A DNA stretch of 64,000 bases from NCBI GenBank assembly GCA_031002005.1, contig CM061919.1, forward strand, positions 229,150,739-229,214,738. The letters are read 5' to 3'. Shown here in pieces: positions 10,796 to 23,403 of this stretch (position 1 is the stretch's first letter; each line of letters begins with the position of its first letter). The translations under genes and the position numbers were made by a program. The DNA is from Vandiemenella viatica (lineage: Eukaryota > Arthropoda > Insecta > Orthoptera > Morabidae). The notes under the pieces are model-generated. The model saw nothing but the letters and a program-made list of their open reading frames with translations, was not told the origin of the DNA and did not search any database.

Positions 10796-11006
10796 TGGTA
10801 ATCCTACTGGGTATAGGGGATCTACAGTTTAACGTGTAATCCGAACAACGGAAGCATTCTGGTGCAGTCCACTTTACACACCAAGCTGTGCCAAAGGTGA
10901 AAGTGGTGTTAAGGATTTCTGAAAATCGTCGCCGAGACAGGGATTCGAACCGGAGACCTTTCGATATCCAGTCAGACACCTTAACCAATGAACCACCAGG
11001 CCTCTC
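10796..11006 (-). mobile_element. SINE family 2, minus orientation
   Basis: The minus strand has TGGTGGTTCATTGGTTAAGG and box B GGTTCGAATCCC, then a body ending in the CCCAGTAGGATTACCAG block also seen at the end of the 27846 copy. Confidence 0.75.
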
Positions 11007-11309
11007 ATAGTTACTGTGACAGCTGCACATTATGCATGTTATCTCATTTATTTCAGAGAATTATGATGCAAAATTTTATGTAGTGTAATGGGCCAAGTAA
11101 AATATCATAAAATCTCATATTAAATCTTTCAGATGTTTGTCAGAGTGGTTGTCTTGTGTAATGCTGGCTTTAGGGCTCTTGGGATGTATACCAGTTAAGG
11201 AATGGAGGGAAGTTACAGAGACGGTAAGGGTACGCCTACAGTAGAGTCTTATATTGACCTTGATTAATGTCACAGCAGCCAAACGCCCTCCTGCTTTGTA
11301 ACCGAATCT

Positions 11310-11660
11310 AGAATAATCTCCAAGTACTTTTCAGAGGTCAATGCTAGGCTTAACTAGAAAAGACAAGCAACAGACATAGGTCAGTTACAAAGGTGACAGA
11401 CGTCTTAGAGAAGACAGCATCCCTGAAGTGCCAATGGGCCGGCCATATTGCACGGAGAAAATATGAGAGGTGGACAAAAACAGTGTTAGAATGGAGCCCA
11501 AGAGATCACCACAGACCGCGAGGAAGACCACCAGACCGATGGGACAATGACATACGCAGGGTTATCGGAGTTAACTGGCAGAGGATCGCCCAACTATTAC
11601 TGCTAGTGCTACGTGCTACTTGGAGAGGACTGCTCAAGTTATATCTGAAAAAATCATGAC
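11310..11660 (+). pseudogene. LINE reverse-transcriptase C-terminal fragment
   Basis: The translation contains LKCQWAGHIARRKYERW, then RPRGRPPDRWDNDIRRV and WQRIAQ, followed by TWRGL. This is the conserved tail found downstream of the reverse transcriptase domain in many non-LTR retrotransposons (WxGHIxR, RGRPxxRW). Upstream, with an internal stop, is the LTRKDKQQ part of the same tail. 5'-truncated and inactive. Confidence 0.8.
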
Positions 11661-11699
11661 TTTAAGAAACCACACCAGAAAATGATTGAATTAGCTGAT

Positions 11700-12482
11700 A
11701 TTGATGATGACAATGACTTGTCAGAGCATATGTTTACAATCGAACACACCGCGAGTTTTGGCTATTCACGTTGGTACTTCAGCACTCCCAGTCGGAGTAG
11801 GGATAGACCTGGTCTCCCATTCTCCGCAGCAGGTGGACTGGCGGGCCGCAGGTCCCGGAGCGTGTGCCTGCGCTAACGGGAGGAGGCTAACGGGACCACC
11901 TCACCACTGACCTGCAGGCAGCATCCCGCAGGAGTCGTCAGCTGGTAGCACAAAGCCAACACACTCCTTCTGTCTTTGTTTGGAAGAAACTTAACTGCTT
12001 AGCCCTTTAATGATGATCAGAGCTGTATTCGTTACTGAGTAACGAGTACATCGTCTGACTCGAAGTACCGAAACGTTACTCACAAATTCTTTTTCGTTAC
12101 TTGCATTTGTCGTATGGACGTCAGTTTGATTCGATAAACGAACAAATACGACGGGATCGTGTGGCATCTGGAACCGTGCACCCAGTAAATAAATGAATCT
12201 GAATGAGGGAATGAACATTTAAATGTCGTGTGTCGCGTATTTCGGGGAATTTTTATTTGAATTCGTTTCGTTATAAATGAAAACATCTAAGTACAAACGT
12301 GTTGCACGTACGGTACTTTAATATAAGAAAAATTATTTAGTGTTAATTCATATTCTTAACGATATAAATAATTTTGACCGCATGAAGAGTTATTTAGTCT
12401 TTTTGCTTTTGTTTGAAGTCAAAATTTACAGAGCGTAAATTGAAATAATGAAGTCTTTCTCGGTGAGTCAGTTGCATAAAAT
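11700..12482. other. No recognisable gene; GC-rich patch at 11760-11990
   Basis: The GC-rich patch has ORFs in two plus frames (11682-11876, 11701-11910) but no recognised domain or clear exon borders. The rest is AT-rich. Confidence 0.35.
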
Positions 12483-12602
12483 CTTCTAGAGCTTTCCACC
12501 GGGATAGCGCGTGAGTAGGCGAAGATGGAGCCAGAGGCAGGCTCCGAAACGTCGCCTTGTACTTTTACTGACGCGTTACCACGGTGGAACGCTCTAGAGC
12601 GT
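12483..12602 (+). repeat. Hairpin element with perfect inner stem and GAAACG
   Basis: The outer arms CTAGAGCTTTCCACCG and CGGTGGAACGCTCTAG are inverted. Inside is GGCGA-AGAT, the perfect stem GGAGCC/GGCTCC with loop AGAGGCA, GAAACG, then TCGCC closing on GGCGA. This is the best-folded member of the hairpin-motif group. Confidence 0.6.
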
Positions 12603-12949
12603 AATTTGTAAATTGAATAGATAATTTGAGATGGTTATTGTTTTTTATTGACCATACCTTAGTGAGATTTTATTGATTTCAAACATTTAACAATGCGTTT
12701 ATTCTTAAATGCGACATTCCAACTTCTATTTTATTTTACAATGCAAATTTCACCTAAACTTACTTTACTAAATGAACAATTTACCTAAACTTTACAAAGT
12801 ACGAACGAAGTGATCCCATTACCCGTACGAAGCGCGACTCGATGCAATGTTTCCGTACTCATAGGTTCAGTAACGAATGCATACGGGTACACAATTTCTC
12901 GCTACTTTTACAGCTCTAATGATGATGGGTATATCTAAACAGCGTGGCT

Positions 12950-13140
12950 GGATAGAAAGGTCACCGGTGGAAAAGTGTCTGATTGGAACTCGAATCATCC
13001 TCGGTTCGAATCCCGGCTACGTTTTTAACTTTATAACTCATTGAGCTGACTCCGCACATCTGTCAAAGTGTTGCTTTATGCGGGGAAACACTATGTGGTT
13101 CGGGATATATCTGAAACTTCGGTATTGGAGGAAACGAACT
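12950..13140 (+). repeat. Possible diverged tRNA-headed SINE
   Basis: Box-B-like GGTTCGAATCCCGGC at about 13003 with a variable region in front. The body matches none of the three named families convincingly. Confidence 0.3.
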
Positions 13141-13150
13141 AGCTTACCTT

Positions 13151-13507
13151 AGGGAGCGTCCATAAACTACGTGGCTAGGTCTAGGGGGGGGGGGGTAGGG
13201 ACGGGTTGACTGGAAAGCTACGTTGTGCTACGTGGGGGGGGGGGGGGGGTTCCAAGCCAGGCCACGTAGCTTTTCATTTATATTATTTGTCACAGTTAAA
13301 ATGAAGTACAGGACACACAAAAGCACGTAAATATTTCTTTCCGTCATTTAATTACCTTCGTATGTAATTTATGATATTCTGACAAAACAGTACAAAATGT
13401 CTTCTGGAATCAATAGCGAAAAAATGTACGTGTTACGTGGGAGGGGGGGGGGGGAAGGAGGTTCACAGGATTCCAAAATGGAGCTACGTGGTTTATGGAA
13501 GGTCCCT
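13151..13507. mobile_element. MITE, GGGGGCGTCCAT family
   Basis: The termini AGGGAGCGTCCATAAACTAC and, inverted, AGGGACCTTCCATAAACCAC bracket about 360 bp with three poly-G tracts and repeated CTACGTGG blocks. No transposase. Confidence 0.7.
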
Positions 13508-14225
13508 TATCTACGAAAACCTAACAACTTTAAATCTAAACTGAAAGAGTTTTTGCTTGAGCACCTGTTTTACTCTGTAAAAGTATTTTCTTCTTTGAAT
13601 TTGGCAACGAAGAATAACTGAGCAAATACTACATATCTGGTTTAAGGAAAGGGAAGATGACTAACTTGTTCACAATCACTAAAGTGTTGTATAGTTTCTC
13701 TTTGTATAGAAACCACTTACACATGCAGTAATTACACTATCTGGAAATTACATTCATATATAATAACCAACAGGGGATAATATGTATTTGCAGATTACAA
13801 TGGAAATTTATTATACTAATGGATTTTTTAAGTAAACGGTTGTCAGTTATTGGTAATATTGTCGATTTGTTAATAATTGTATGTACTGTTTCACATCCTC
13901 AACACTGTTCTCACATCGGATCAAAGTGATTATATCTAATCTAATCTAAACTATTCTAAAGTATTCTAAAGTCACAGTCACTGCCTTGTTATGTCCATTG
14001 CGACAGGATGCAACCAACTTTCGGGTATTGGTTTAAAATTTTATGTAACAGTTGATTTCCTCGAACGTACCTGGGTATAGCGTTTTCCTTTTGTTTTTCT
14101 ACTTGTATCAAATTATAAACGCTTGTAACGTAGTATCTTTATAACCTTTAGCATCAATTAAATTCCACAATTTCGTTACGCTTATTGGATAGTTAATCTT
14201 TGATGTTATGATTTCATGAACATTT
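13508..14225. other. No recognisable gene
   Basis: AT-rich; TCTAATC/TATTCTAAAG short tandem bits at 13938-13972. Confidence 0.4.
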
Positions 14226-14600
14226 TCCGTGTATTTTAACATACTATATTACAGAAAACTGAGGAAATAAATAATCAGAGTTACGTGCTCAAAAAACAAT
14301 ATTAACAGAATGTGATGGGTTTATCTGTATTTTAACGTGATCTTTGGTAGGTGTCTCTTAAAGGTATGTTCATCTGTGATGTAGTGTGATCTGCGGCGCC
14401 TATGTATTCTCGGTACGAATGAATTATTATTTCTTGCTTCGTTTCCTGTCCACACTCCTAAGATACACCGCAGATTTTAATCTAGACCATTATTTTCGAA
14501 ACTGTGGATACTCCGTGTAATTTGGTTACGTAGTTTTTGGATGATACCTGGAGAAAGAAACAGGCAGCCACAGATTTATAATGGTTTAAATGTAACGCTC
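14226..14600 (-). mobile_element. Dispersed element, Helitron-like 5' type, copy A
   Basis: Block-by-block similar to 24795-25180 (GTGATCTxxGG, ATAAATTATxATTTxTTG, CGCAGxTTTxA, ATTTATA). Read on the minus strand it opens TTATAAATCTGTGG and has a CAAAAACTACxxAACC block, as in the 52853 element. Non-coding. Confidence 0.55.
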
Positions 14601-15682
14601 ATACTCATAAACCCGAATGCTATTAATGTATTGCCCTGATCTTTGTCAAATACATTATTAGTTTAATTTGTTTCTACAAATCCGGAGTCCACACGACTTC
14701 AGTCTTTCAATAATATAACAAACTCTCTGACTTGGTAGCATGTGATGATCTTTTCTACGTTTTAACGAAAAATACAGCCTCTCCCCTACTCAAAGAAACT
14801 TATTAAACACAAATTTTTAGTTAATATCGTTCAAATAATTCCCTCACGGCCTCCTAGCTTTGAATCATAAAGCCAAAGGGAGAAACATCAAACGTTGCTA
14901 GTTGGCGTTATATAAATTCTGAATACAATTTACCTGTACCTAAAAAAAAAAAATATCAGATGGATTCATAGTAATATATGAGTTACCTGACGAGCTGTTA
15001 AGTATAAATTGAACACTGTTTTGACTGTACAGTGAATACTGTTGATTTCTACTTCTGCAGAATACCTGCGTTTTATTTTTCATTTATCGGAAACAAAGCT
15101 TTGATTTTGCTAATCTTAATACCACAATGTTTTCTTATACCTTCCTGACTGATGCTAATTACTCTATAATCACCAGCATGCCGTTTTATCAGCGTCACTT
15201 AGTATGCGATTGCTGAGAGTATTGATAACGGTTCCGGTGGAACAAGCAGCTGTCAGCAAGATGATTACGTTGCCCAGGTTGAGAGCGCCACCAACCGACC
15301 CTGAAGCCGCCTTTGATTTCTGCCTGTTACGGCACTATAGCGCAGCCGGGTTTGTTTTCCTCGGACAAACGCAGTCAGACATCAGACGAAACGCAATTTC
15401 TGTTTCGGAGAACTTCTCGGTCGTGTATGTACACCTTCTACGGTGAACAAATACACGTTAGGAACGCATGGGAACAGCACTTTCCACTCTAAGCACAGAA
15501 CTAAAAAAAACATGGAACATGTTGCATAAATAAGAATCATTATCAACGTCGCCATTCTTGGACTTTCCGGACAATCAATGATATACTTGGTATTTCATGA
15601 AAGAGGTCTTGATGTTGCGAAACAGATGTTCAGTAAGAATACCGATTATCTTTCATTAACGAGCTAATTCCAAATTGCAACA
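14601..15682. other. No recognisable gene; GC-richer ORF at 15204-15446
   Basis: The 80-codon plus-strand ORF at 15204-15446 sits in locally GC-richer sequence but has no recognised domain or splice border. Confidence 0.35.
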
Positions 15683-15696
15683 GTGACTTGGTAGAT

Positions 15697-15931
15697 TTTT
15701 TTTATCTGCTTAACGTCTCTCTAACAGCGAGGTTTTTAGAGACGGGAAAGGGTGGGGGGCTAGAAATGGGAAGGAATTCGGCCATTGCCTTTTGAAGGAA
15801 GCATCCCGGCATTTGCCTGGAGTGATTTGGGAAACCATGGAAAACCCAAATCTGGATGCCCGGACGGGGATTCGAACCGCCGTCCTCCCGAATTCGAGGC
15901 CAGAACGCTAGCCGTTACACCACCACGCTCG
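15697..15931 (-). mobile_element. SINE family 1, young, with 14 bp target duplication
   Basis: Minus-oriented full-length copy with poly-A tail, CCATGG body and tRNA-like head. It is flanked by identical GTGACTTGGTAGAT at 15683-15696 and 15932-15945, the target-site duplication expected for LINE-mediated insertion. The perfect duplication implies a recent event. Confidence 0.95.
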
Positions 15932-16888
15932 GTGACTTGGTAGATGATTATTGAAAGCAACACAATGAAGTGGTGATTAATGTCTGTTAGGAATACGTAA
16001 CTGTAAACATCTGATTTCCACATATAATTTTAATTACTATCTAAAGCAAGGTGGTGTAATTAAAGCGTCAACAGATACGAACTAAAATACAGACACGCAA
16101 CAAATGGACATTTATTTACGATTTTTTTTGGAGAGTTGACGTTAATTGTGTAACCATCATTTGGTAAAATGGTAGACTGCAACGACACATTGATGTCATA
16201 GTGCCTGGGTGAAATATAATGCTTCGAAGAGGCAGAAGGAAACAACATGTTCGCGTGTAGTTCACTATATTACTCCAACCAGCATTCGGTGCTATTTTAT
16301 CAAATTGCAACACATAAATTTGGTCTGTTCACAGCGCAATTGGATAGAGTTTCGCATTAGGAAAGAAAAAATATGGTATAACGAAGTGTAACACATTTCA
16401 AAACATCCACAACGACCGTATGTTTGATGTTACTGTAGTTAACATTTATATATGTATCAATTTGGTAGTTGGTATAGTCCGTTCACTCAGAATACGCGGT
16501 TTTAGGTTACATTCTCCTCAAACCACATCACACCCCATATCCCCTCCCCTTGCCAATTCCTTCCAGTTGACCACCGAGAACGTCTGCAGACGTCTGCGCA
16601 TGCGCAATCTTGTCATTGGTCTCTCTCCCCTAGGCACGTGGCAGAATGACCTTGAGCCGTCTATTGAAAATGAACAGATTATACAAGCTAACAGTTCGGA
16701 ATACTGTCAAATTAAAACGCCTTATGTTGCGTAACGCCACGAAAACTATACCAATTAAACATGAAGAAAGAGTGGTAATAGCAATGTGTATATAGAAACT
16801 TTCTGAACTTTATACAAAGTAAGTTTCGGAAGAAGGCGAAAAGATAAATGTCTTGGAAATCTCTGTATTGAGTTCTGTGTGTACTCAC

Positions 16889-17052
16889 GTCTCGGCGTGG
16901 CTGCTGGAGTCCTGGGGACGGAGGGCGCCGGGGGTGGTGGAGGCGGCGGCGGGGGCCTCGTCGGCGGTGGCACTACTGTGGCGGGGGCTGCAGCGGCGGC
17001 TCTTGCCGGGGGCGGCAGCTCGTTGAGAGCAGAGGATGCGGAGTCGGGTCTC
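16889..17052 (-). CDS. MANSC-domain protein, third identified coding exon (Ala/Pro-rich)
   Basis: On the minus strand the exon follows TGTGTGTACTACAG and ends before GTGAGTAC, good acceptor and donor sites. It takes over codon phase 2 from the exon ending at 21605 (AG|G, Arg), and this selects the frame encoding RPDSASSALNELPPPARAAA, then a threonine/proline stretch with a run of nine prolines, and finally PRTPAATPR. It leaves in phase 1. The product is probably an extracellular or linker region of low complexity. The GC-rich, repetitive coding sequence contrasts with the AT-rich introns. Further exons should lie below 16.9 kb or outside the window; none was recognised. The alternative frame gives no Pro run and does not match the incoming phase. 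Confidence 0.75.
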
Positions 17053-18774
17053 CTGTAGTACACACACAATACGCAGACACTCAAATAATGTTTCATTTCC
17101 AATCGTCCAGCACCAATGCTAAACAAATTGTTGTCCATTCAAACTTTAGGTACAGTGTGTAATAATACAAGGGGCTTCTGTGTTGTGTGTGCGATGGTTG
17201 GTACCCCTGCTCTGAGAGCTCAGTAGTCAGTCGAGAAGAGGAATTAAGATCGGACGGTCGCGTTTAAGGGGGTGTCACATAATTTTTGAACTGTTAACGG
17301 GTGTGCTTTTATTCTTAGCTAAGTGCGCTAAACGTGCTTCAAAATTTTCGATTCTGCATTTCTTCGGATACTGAATAAATGTATTTTTCTTTTTTTGACT
17401 GATGGCCATCCGCGAGAATTTCTAATGAAAAGTAATGAACGGTTTGTGGTGAACAATTCTTATCAACAAATTGAATAATTCTTTACTGTTGTACTTTTCT
17501 ATGTATATATATATCTCAAATTTCGAATAGGACCATATTAGACTAGTGGCCGTAATAATACTGATTAAATCCCGTTTTTCTGAATTTCCACATCTGTAAC
17601 CTCCCAGAGGATTTTGGTGCTGATCTTACAGTATCTTCAAAATAGACTCCTCTATCAATAGTTTCTCGTTTCTTCAAAGGAAATAATAAAGAATCAAATC
17701 TGAAACGAGTTGGTAATAAGATTTCGTTATAGAATGAATTACATTAATGGTGCACTAACTCAAATTATTCTTTCCTACAGTTTTTTAAATAAAACTTCTT
17801 CCTTTATTCCTATTTACTTATCGAATAACAATTCACATCATTTGTCATATAATTATTTATACGAACCACTCCATTTTCTCAATCATAATACTACTTGAAC
17901 ACTATGTCCTCTGATAGACACTGTACACTATTGCACTGCGTTGCACACTCTCCTATCCGCCGAACATGTTCGCGCTAACCACCATACTCTTTGATGTTCA
18001 CAGATGATTTGCTACGCCATTAGCCCACTGACAATGAAAAATTATACTTTTACCAGACACAATACAAAATCAGATCTGGGTGTAAGTCTTCCTCCTACAC
18101 CTCTTAGAATTTACGAAAGGAAAAAGGGGGGGGGTGCTGTATCGTAAACCCTTCAATTGATGCCTGTGTCCTACGTTTTATACCTATGAGCTAGATTTGA
18201 CACGGAGAACATAAGTATCGAAAATCGTCAGCGAATCTTCCACTAAAAAGTCAGCATTCTCTCCAAAATAACGGAACTATAATCCGTAAGAGGTCGTATT
18301 CAGAGCAGCTTCTGTATCTCAGCAGGTATGACAGCTTGTTGCACTGGAATATGAGAAGTCGCGGGACCACTCAGCCCCTTGGTGTAGGCAACCAATGAGA
18401 CCTACGAGTCAACGAGAATGTCAGTGATGTGAATGTAGGGGCAGAGGAGGATAAACTAGAAGCAACGATCTCCGGGATATCCGAGAAATTCTGTAAAAAG
18501 TAAGAGGAAGGGTGACACACTTTAGGCCTTTATTTTCAGAATAACGAGGTTTTATGTCTCAACTCAGTGACGTCAAAATATATTTTTAAAGAAGTAATTA
18601 ATCAAAATAAGCGAAAACCTCATTTGCTCAACGTGATGTTGGTATAATACCTTAAATATGAACTCTTGTAGGTACTGAACCGAATATTACGCGGTGATCT
18701 CGGCCGAAGAACTGGCTTCCGTCGAAAACAATGCTTACCGCTTGGCCACGGGAAAATGTTACACCATTAGTCAT
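17053..18774. other. Intron of the MANSC-domain gene, first part
   Basis: Part of the 4552 bp intron 17053-21604. AT-rich with no recognised repeat between 17.1 and 18.77 kb except a short poly-G run at 18126. Confidence 0.6.
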
Positions 18775-18786
18775 GTCAACATACTT

Positions 18787-18978
18787 TTTTTTTTAATGGC
18801 TTTTGGCATCTTAGGCCATACAGCCAGCCTGATGAGCTTTTTCCAGATAATTAGACCACAGGACGGACATAACATTCACAGACACAACACTTAAACACCC
18901 ATGCCCGCGGCCGGACTCGAACCGGCGACCTTCAGCACGCGGAGCCAGCACTCTAGCCCATGCGCTACCGAGGCCGGC
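18787..18978 (-). mobile_element. SINE family 3, with 12 bp target duplication
   Basis: The minus strand reads GCCGGCCTCGGTAGCGCATG, box B GGTTCGAGTCCGG, then GTTTAAGTGTTGTGTCTGTG and a poly-A tail. Flanked by GTCAACATACTT (18775-18786) and GTCAACGTACTT (18979-18990), one mismatch. Inserted in the second intron of the MANSC gene. Confidence 0.85.
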
Positions 18979-19559
18979 GTCAACGTACTTGTCACTCCCC
19001 GCTCTCAGTCACCGAGTCTCACTTCACTTCCACTAGCCACGGTGTGAACTAAGTGAGACACACTTTTTCTTACTTTTGCTGCCCAGTTTACAGTAATGTA
19101 TTTGAGGTGTAGATAATACGCGAGCAACCATTACTTTTTTTCATTATTGTTTTATTTTTTTTTCTTTCTTCTTTATGCCCATTCATAGCCCGGGGTCGAA
19201 TTTGTTAGTTGGCTAAATAACTTTTCGCTTCCTATTTATCCAAAGTCAGTTCATGAATTAACTTTGTCGCTTCTTCCGTTGTTCTCACCACTTTGTACCA
19301 GTCCTGCATCTAGATTTCGCCACAAATGTATGCTTATTTACTGAGATTCTGGAAACTTCGCGATTTTTCTTGACTCCCTCCCAGATGTTCAACCCACTGA
19401 CATACGTCCTTGTTTCCTCCAGCCAATCTATCTCGTAGTTTTGGAATTTATTATACTGAATAACATTTTTAGAGTCTATTGTTTTCCATCCTAGAAATGA
19501 GTCAAAAATATTTCAAACGTCTCGTGTTGGTGAAACTGTTTTATGATTAATAATTATGG

Positions 19560-20449
19560 ATGGAAAAATGGACAAAAATGATGGGAGAGGATGGTGAGGG
19601 AATTAAGGTGGTGATGAAACATGTGAGAAAGAGTGAAACTGAAGCAGAGAGCGTAAAGGATAAGATTGGCAACTTAGTGGAGTGGAAGGAAAAGATAAAA
19701 GAAGTCTGGATGGAGTATTTCGAGGAGAAGTTAAAAGTGAAATGCAGGATCAGCTGGAGGTCTCGGAGAAAGTGGTTGCATCATACATCATAAAGTTCTC
19801 TGCAATAAAAAGTGGTAATTACAACTAGAAAGAAGAGCAGGACAGAAATAGGCATATCACTTGGAGGAGAGCAATTGAATAAAGAGCAGTGTTTCAAATA
19901 TTTGGGAACCTGGGATGAAGAAAATGAAGGAAATAAGACGGAGATAACTGAAAGATGTGCAGATAGATTATATAAGAGTTTTGGAGGCCTGGTATGGAGC
20001 AGGGATGTGCCGCAAAATAGAAAGGGAGCAATTTATAAAACGTACTTCCAATTTGAGGTAAAAAAGGAGAGTACAAGGTATGAAAATGAAATTGCACAAG
20101 AGTAGAGTAGGAGTAACTAAAATGGACTCAATGAGAAAATCAGGGAGATGTTCAAGGAGGAACCGTTGCAATAAAGAATAGAGAAATCTAGTTTACAGTG
20201 GTTTAGTCATATCAAGACAAAGGGAGAGGAAAAGATACCAAGGAAGATGGTGGACATGGAACTAAGAGGAACGAGGCCCAGAGTAAAGCCAAGCGATAGA
20301 TGGGTGGAAGGTGTTAAAAAGTGTGTTGAAGAAATAGAAGGAAATTGGTCGACAGTAGAAGAAGAGAGATGGTGGATGGACTGAAAGCGTTGGAGAGGCT
20401 TTTGTTCCAAGCAGACCCGCACAATGGTTGGAGATGATGATGATGATTA
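19560..20449 (+). pseudogene. LINE reverse-transcriptase C-terminal fragment with GAT-repeat tail
   Basis: A linker resembling the segment before a LINE reverse transcriptase (KEVWMEYFEEKL) is followed after a deletion by GGEQLNKEQCFKYLGTW, the conserved thumb-region FKYLG motif. Then, in shifted frames, come LQWFSHIKTKGEEKIPRKM and RWVEGVKKCVEE. The copy ends in a short GATGATGATGATGATTATT tail. Several stops and frameshifts and loss of the catalytic domain show it is dead. It lies inside the second intron of the MANSC gene. Confidence 0.8.
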
Positions 20450-21604
20450 TTAAATTAAAGCCCATTCCACGGGCAGAATTCGAGGCAGCGAGAATTTTTT
20501 AAAGTGCATACTGATAACCGTATCAACAGTTGTGATAAAATACTTTCGTACACAGCAAAATCCCGCTTTACCCCTCGCTTTTTTTGCTGCTTCTTCCACA
20601 ACAGGTAATGGAAGGTAAACAAAACGCATTGCGTCAGACTCGCAGCAAGAAAATGAACTACCCATCTACTTCTCGCATTTTAATGTTTTTCATCTCTGCC
20701 CTCATTTTTTAATACTTGCAATTACTTGCTCAAAGCAAGCCAAAAATGATGGAAAATTTTAGTTATCAAAAACATTCTAAGGAAATTGTAATTTCAATAC
20801 CAACTAATGATGATTTATTTTATTGAAATATTTCGTGATTATCCACGTTTCCTGTAAACTTTCTCTGATTTTTTAAAGAACTTGTCTGTTTCTTACACAT
20901 TATCAAACAATTATTAGGTTATGTTGCGCCTTGTTCTAGTAACTGCTAAAGAGAACAGATCATTACAAGAATTTGCGGATTTAATCGTCGGAAATAAACA
21001 AATAGCAACATGCAGATTTAAACGAACCTCGCATTATATATTTTTTTAAACATGAATTTCTGCATCTATTCGTCATAATAAACAAAAAGCAACATATAAA
21101 TTTAAACGAACGTCGCATTTCAATATTTTTAATCTCTGTCTTGCATTATAATTTTTTGTGTTTTTGTATAATTCCCGAATGGAGGCTTGCCTTTTAGCTA
21201 GCAAGTTATATTTTCTTTTAACAATGTAAATAAAATATAATTCGATTATTTATTAGAAATTTACCTTCTTTTTAGCGATATAACGGCAAATAAAATCAAA
21301 TGCAGTTATTTATTTAAAATTTCCTGTTAGCCAAGCAGCGCTGTGGTGGCAGTCAGTGTAACTAACACTTCGGGCAAAATCGAGACTCGCCGAAGATTGC
21401 CGAATTATTGAGGTGAGCGCAGTCTATAGGCACAACACATTTTATTAAAGAGTATTAGTTGCGTGGACGGAATGGGAAAAGGAATGGGAAGGCATTCGGC
21501 ATACTTAATGTGAGTAGATAGGTGCTTAATAAGTTCGAGAAAAAAAAATTCTTCAATTCCGCAACTGTGGCAGCAACAATTTTGGGAAGCTGCGGCGAGC
21601 ATAC
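20450..21604. other. Intron sequence, no further feature recognised
   Basis: AT-rich. Two imperfect repeats of the type AATAAACAAxxAGCAACAT...TTTAAACGAACxTCGCATT occur at about 20990-21040 and 21075-21120. Confidence 0.4.
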
Positions 21605-21804
21605 CTGAGGTTGGCTAGTTGCTGTTCGTGGACTGTGAGTCTGATCTGCTGCTCGAGGTCGGAGGCGGCGGGGGCGGCTACCGGGGCTGGCAGGTGTCGG
21701 GGGTGACCCGCCATCACGGCACTGCTGTAGTTTGCGTGCTTGGTGAATTTGCACTTGAAATCGTTCGCGGGGCCGCAGTGGAACAGGTAGCAGCTGCCAG
21801 GGCT
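21605..21804 (-). CDS. MANSC-domain protein, second coding exon
   Basis: The minus-strand exon lies between CATTTCCAG and GTATGC. Read in phase 0 it encodes SPGSCYLFHCGPANDFKCKF and KHANYSSAV, which supplies the last cysteines of a MANSC domain begun by the exon at 33086-33397. A Pro/Ala-rich stretch and a Gln-rich helix (SDLEQQIRLTVHEQQLANL) follow, and the exon ends in phase 2, matching the exon at 17052. An NYS site is a possible N-glycosylation sequon. MANSC domains are extracellular, found in membrane or secreted proteins such as HAI-1 and LRP11 types; which family this belongs to cannot be told without the later exons. The 11.3 kb intron between this exon and the first is filled with SINEs and a Harbinger-type element. 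Confidence 0.8.
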
Positions 21805-21981
21805 CTGGAAATGCGATATGGCTGTCATGTAGCGAGAACAAAGTAGTTTCGCGTGTTACGTATCTTACCATGTACAAAATTTTGAGAATTGGTTCGTCTA
21901 TTGCTAGAGCCACAAATTAACTCGGTTATAGCATGTGACAGAATAAAGTACCATAAAAAATAATAAAACAATACATAGGAG

Positions 21982-22180
21982 AGCAACCTCGTGGCTCAGT
22001 GGTTAAGGCGTCTGATTGGAGATCAAAAGGTCCCCGGTTCGAATCCCTGTCTCGGCGGGAATTTTACCCGTCCTTCACGTCTGGCATGTCTGGAATGTAA
22101 AGTACACCAGAATGCTTCCGTGTTTCGAATTCCACGTCAAACTGTAGGTCCCATCTAGGGCTAACAACGCTAGTTGTAAT
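21982..22180 (+). mobile_element. SINE family 2
   Basis: Box A GTGGCTCAGTGGTTAAGG, box B GGTTCGAATCCCTG, then the family-2 body ending TTCCACGTCAAACTGTAGGTC. Confidence 0.75.
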
Positions 22181-22194
22181 ACAGATGTGCAAGG

Positions 22195-22375
22195 GAGGGT
22201 GGCTAGGAGGCTGAAGCCCCCCCCCCCCCAAAAGCACCAAGGTCATCCCATGAGAACACCGATTTTGGGGACTTTTTTTTTTTTTTTTTTGCTCTACTGT
22301 TTTTATAAGGGCGGCATCCTGGAAAAATGTGAGATTTCTCTCCTTGCCCGAGTCAAGACCCCCCCCCCCCCCAAC
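22195..22375. repeat. Two poly-C tracts around a poly-T tract
   Basis: C runs at 22217-22229 and 22361-22374 with a T run at 22272-22290. It may be a degenerate MITE, but no terminal repeats were identified. Confidence 0.4.
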
Positions 22376-22389
22376 CCACTGCAGATGTG

Positions 22390-23205
22390 TACACAATCCA
22401 CAGCAAACTCAAGCCAAAACAAAGTTTTAACGTGGTCGTAGTTGGTCGCAACGAACATACATACATAATATATAGAGTTTTATGGCAAACTCGAAACTCA
22501 AATCGCTTAAGCTACATAATGAAGTTAACATTTGTAGGGAGCAGAACACTCAAAATGATTTTAATTAGCCGCACTTTCTTTCCTATTATAAATAAAAAAC
22601 TGGACTACTTTTAATATGTTTTCAAAACAGGAAGGTTAAAAATTTCGACCGCAGACGAAGTGCATTGACTTATGAACTTTGCTTTGGACTGCGATTCACT
22701 TCTCTGTTGCGGCCTCTAGTTACGAATTCGATGTTTAGTTTAACGTTTGTAGCATAGAAATTTAAATACGTATTATTTCCGCTCGTATGAATGTTTCCAT
22801 AAGCAAACTTTAGCTAACCAGTTCCATTTAAATTTATAACATGTCGCTAACGTTAATCAATAAGTAAAATTATTCGTGTTATTTTTAGCTAGTTATTTTA
22901 TATGTATTTGTAGCAAGCGCAGTTTTTATGATGCCTTGTTTATTGGGAAAACAGAATGCTCTGCCAATACAGATTCAAATGACGCTTCCATTAAAATAGT
23001 TGAATTAGTTTCGAGTCGGTTAGCATTATTATATCCAGTCGGATTTGTCTTTGTGTTTTAGATCTACCATTACTTATTTATGCCTTTCCTTTGTGACCTT
23101 TTCGTTAAAATGCAGCTTAAATCTGTCGAGCCTACATGAAACTTGATTATCAGATTTCACAAAAGAAAATAAAAAAATTACAGAATACAATGTATTAACA
23201 ACTAA
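22390..23205. other. No recognisable gene
   Basis: AT-rich intronic sequence of the MANSC gene; the small plus-strand ORFs show no domain. Confidence 0.4.
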
Positions 23206-23210
23206 CGCAA

Positions 23211-23403
23211 TTTCACTCTATTTCTCGCAGCATCTTCAGCCGTTATTTGTGTAACGTTGGCATATTTATGGTTAGATACATTTATGTGCGATAACGATAT
23301 CAACTAAATTTTGACATATTTCCACACCTATTACAGGTAACAAGAAATGTTATACAGATAACCGCTGAAGATGCTCCGAGAAACGCGTACGGTGAAAAAA
23401 TAA
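23211..23403. repeat. Inverted-repeat element with CTGAAGATG...GAAACGCGT motif
   Basis: GCAGCATCTTCAGC(C)GTTAT at 23229 is matched inverted by ATAACCGCTGAAGATGCTC at 23358. The right arm continues CGAGAAACGCGTACGGT, so ACCG...CGGT encloses the motif. Confidence 0.6.

Noticed and set aside
16755..17138. The whole 127-codon minus ORF as one protein
   Set aside because: Its start and end lie in introns; only 16889-17052 is bounded by splice sites.
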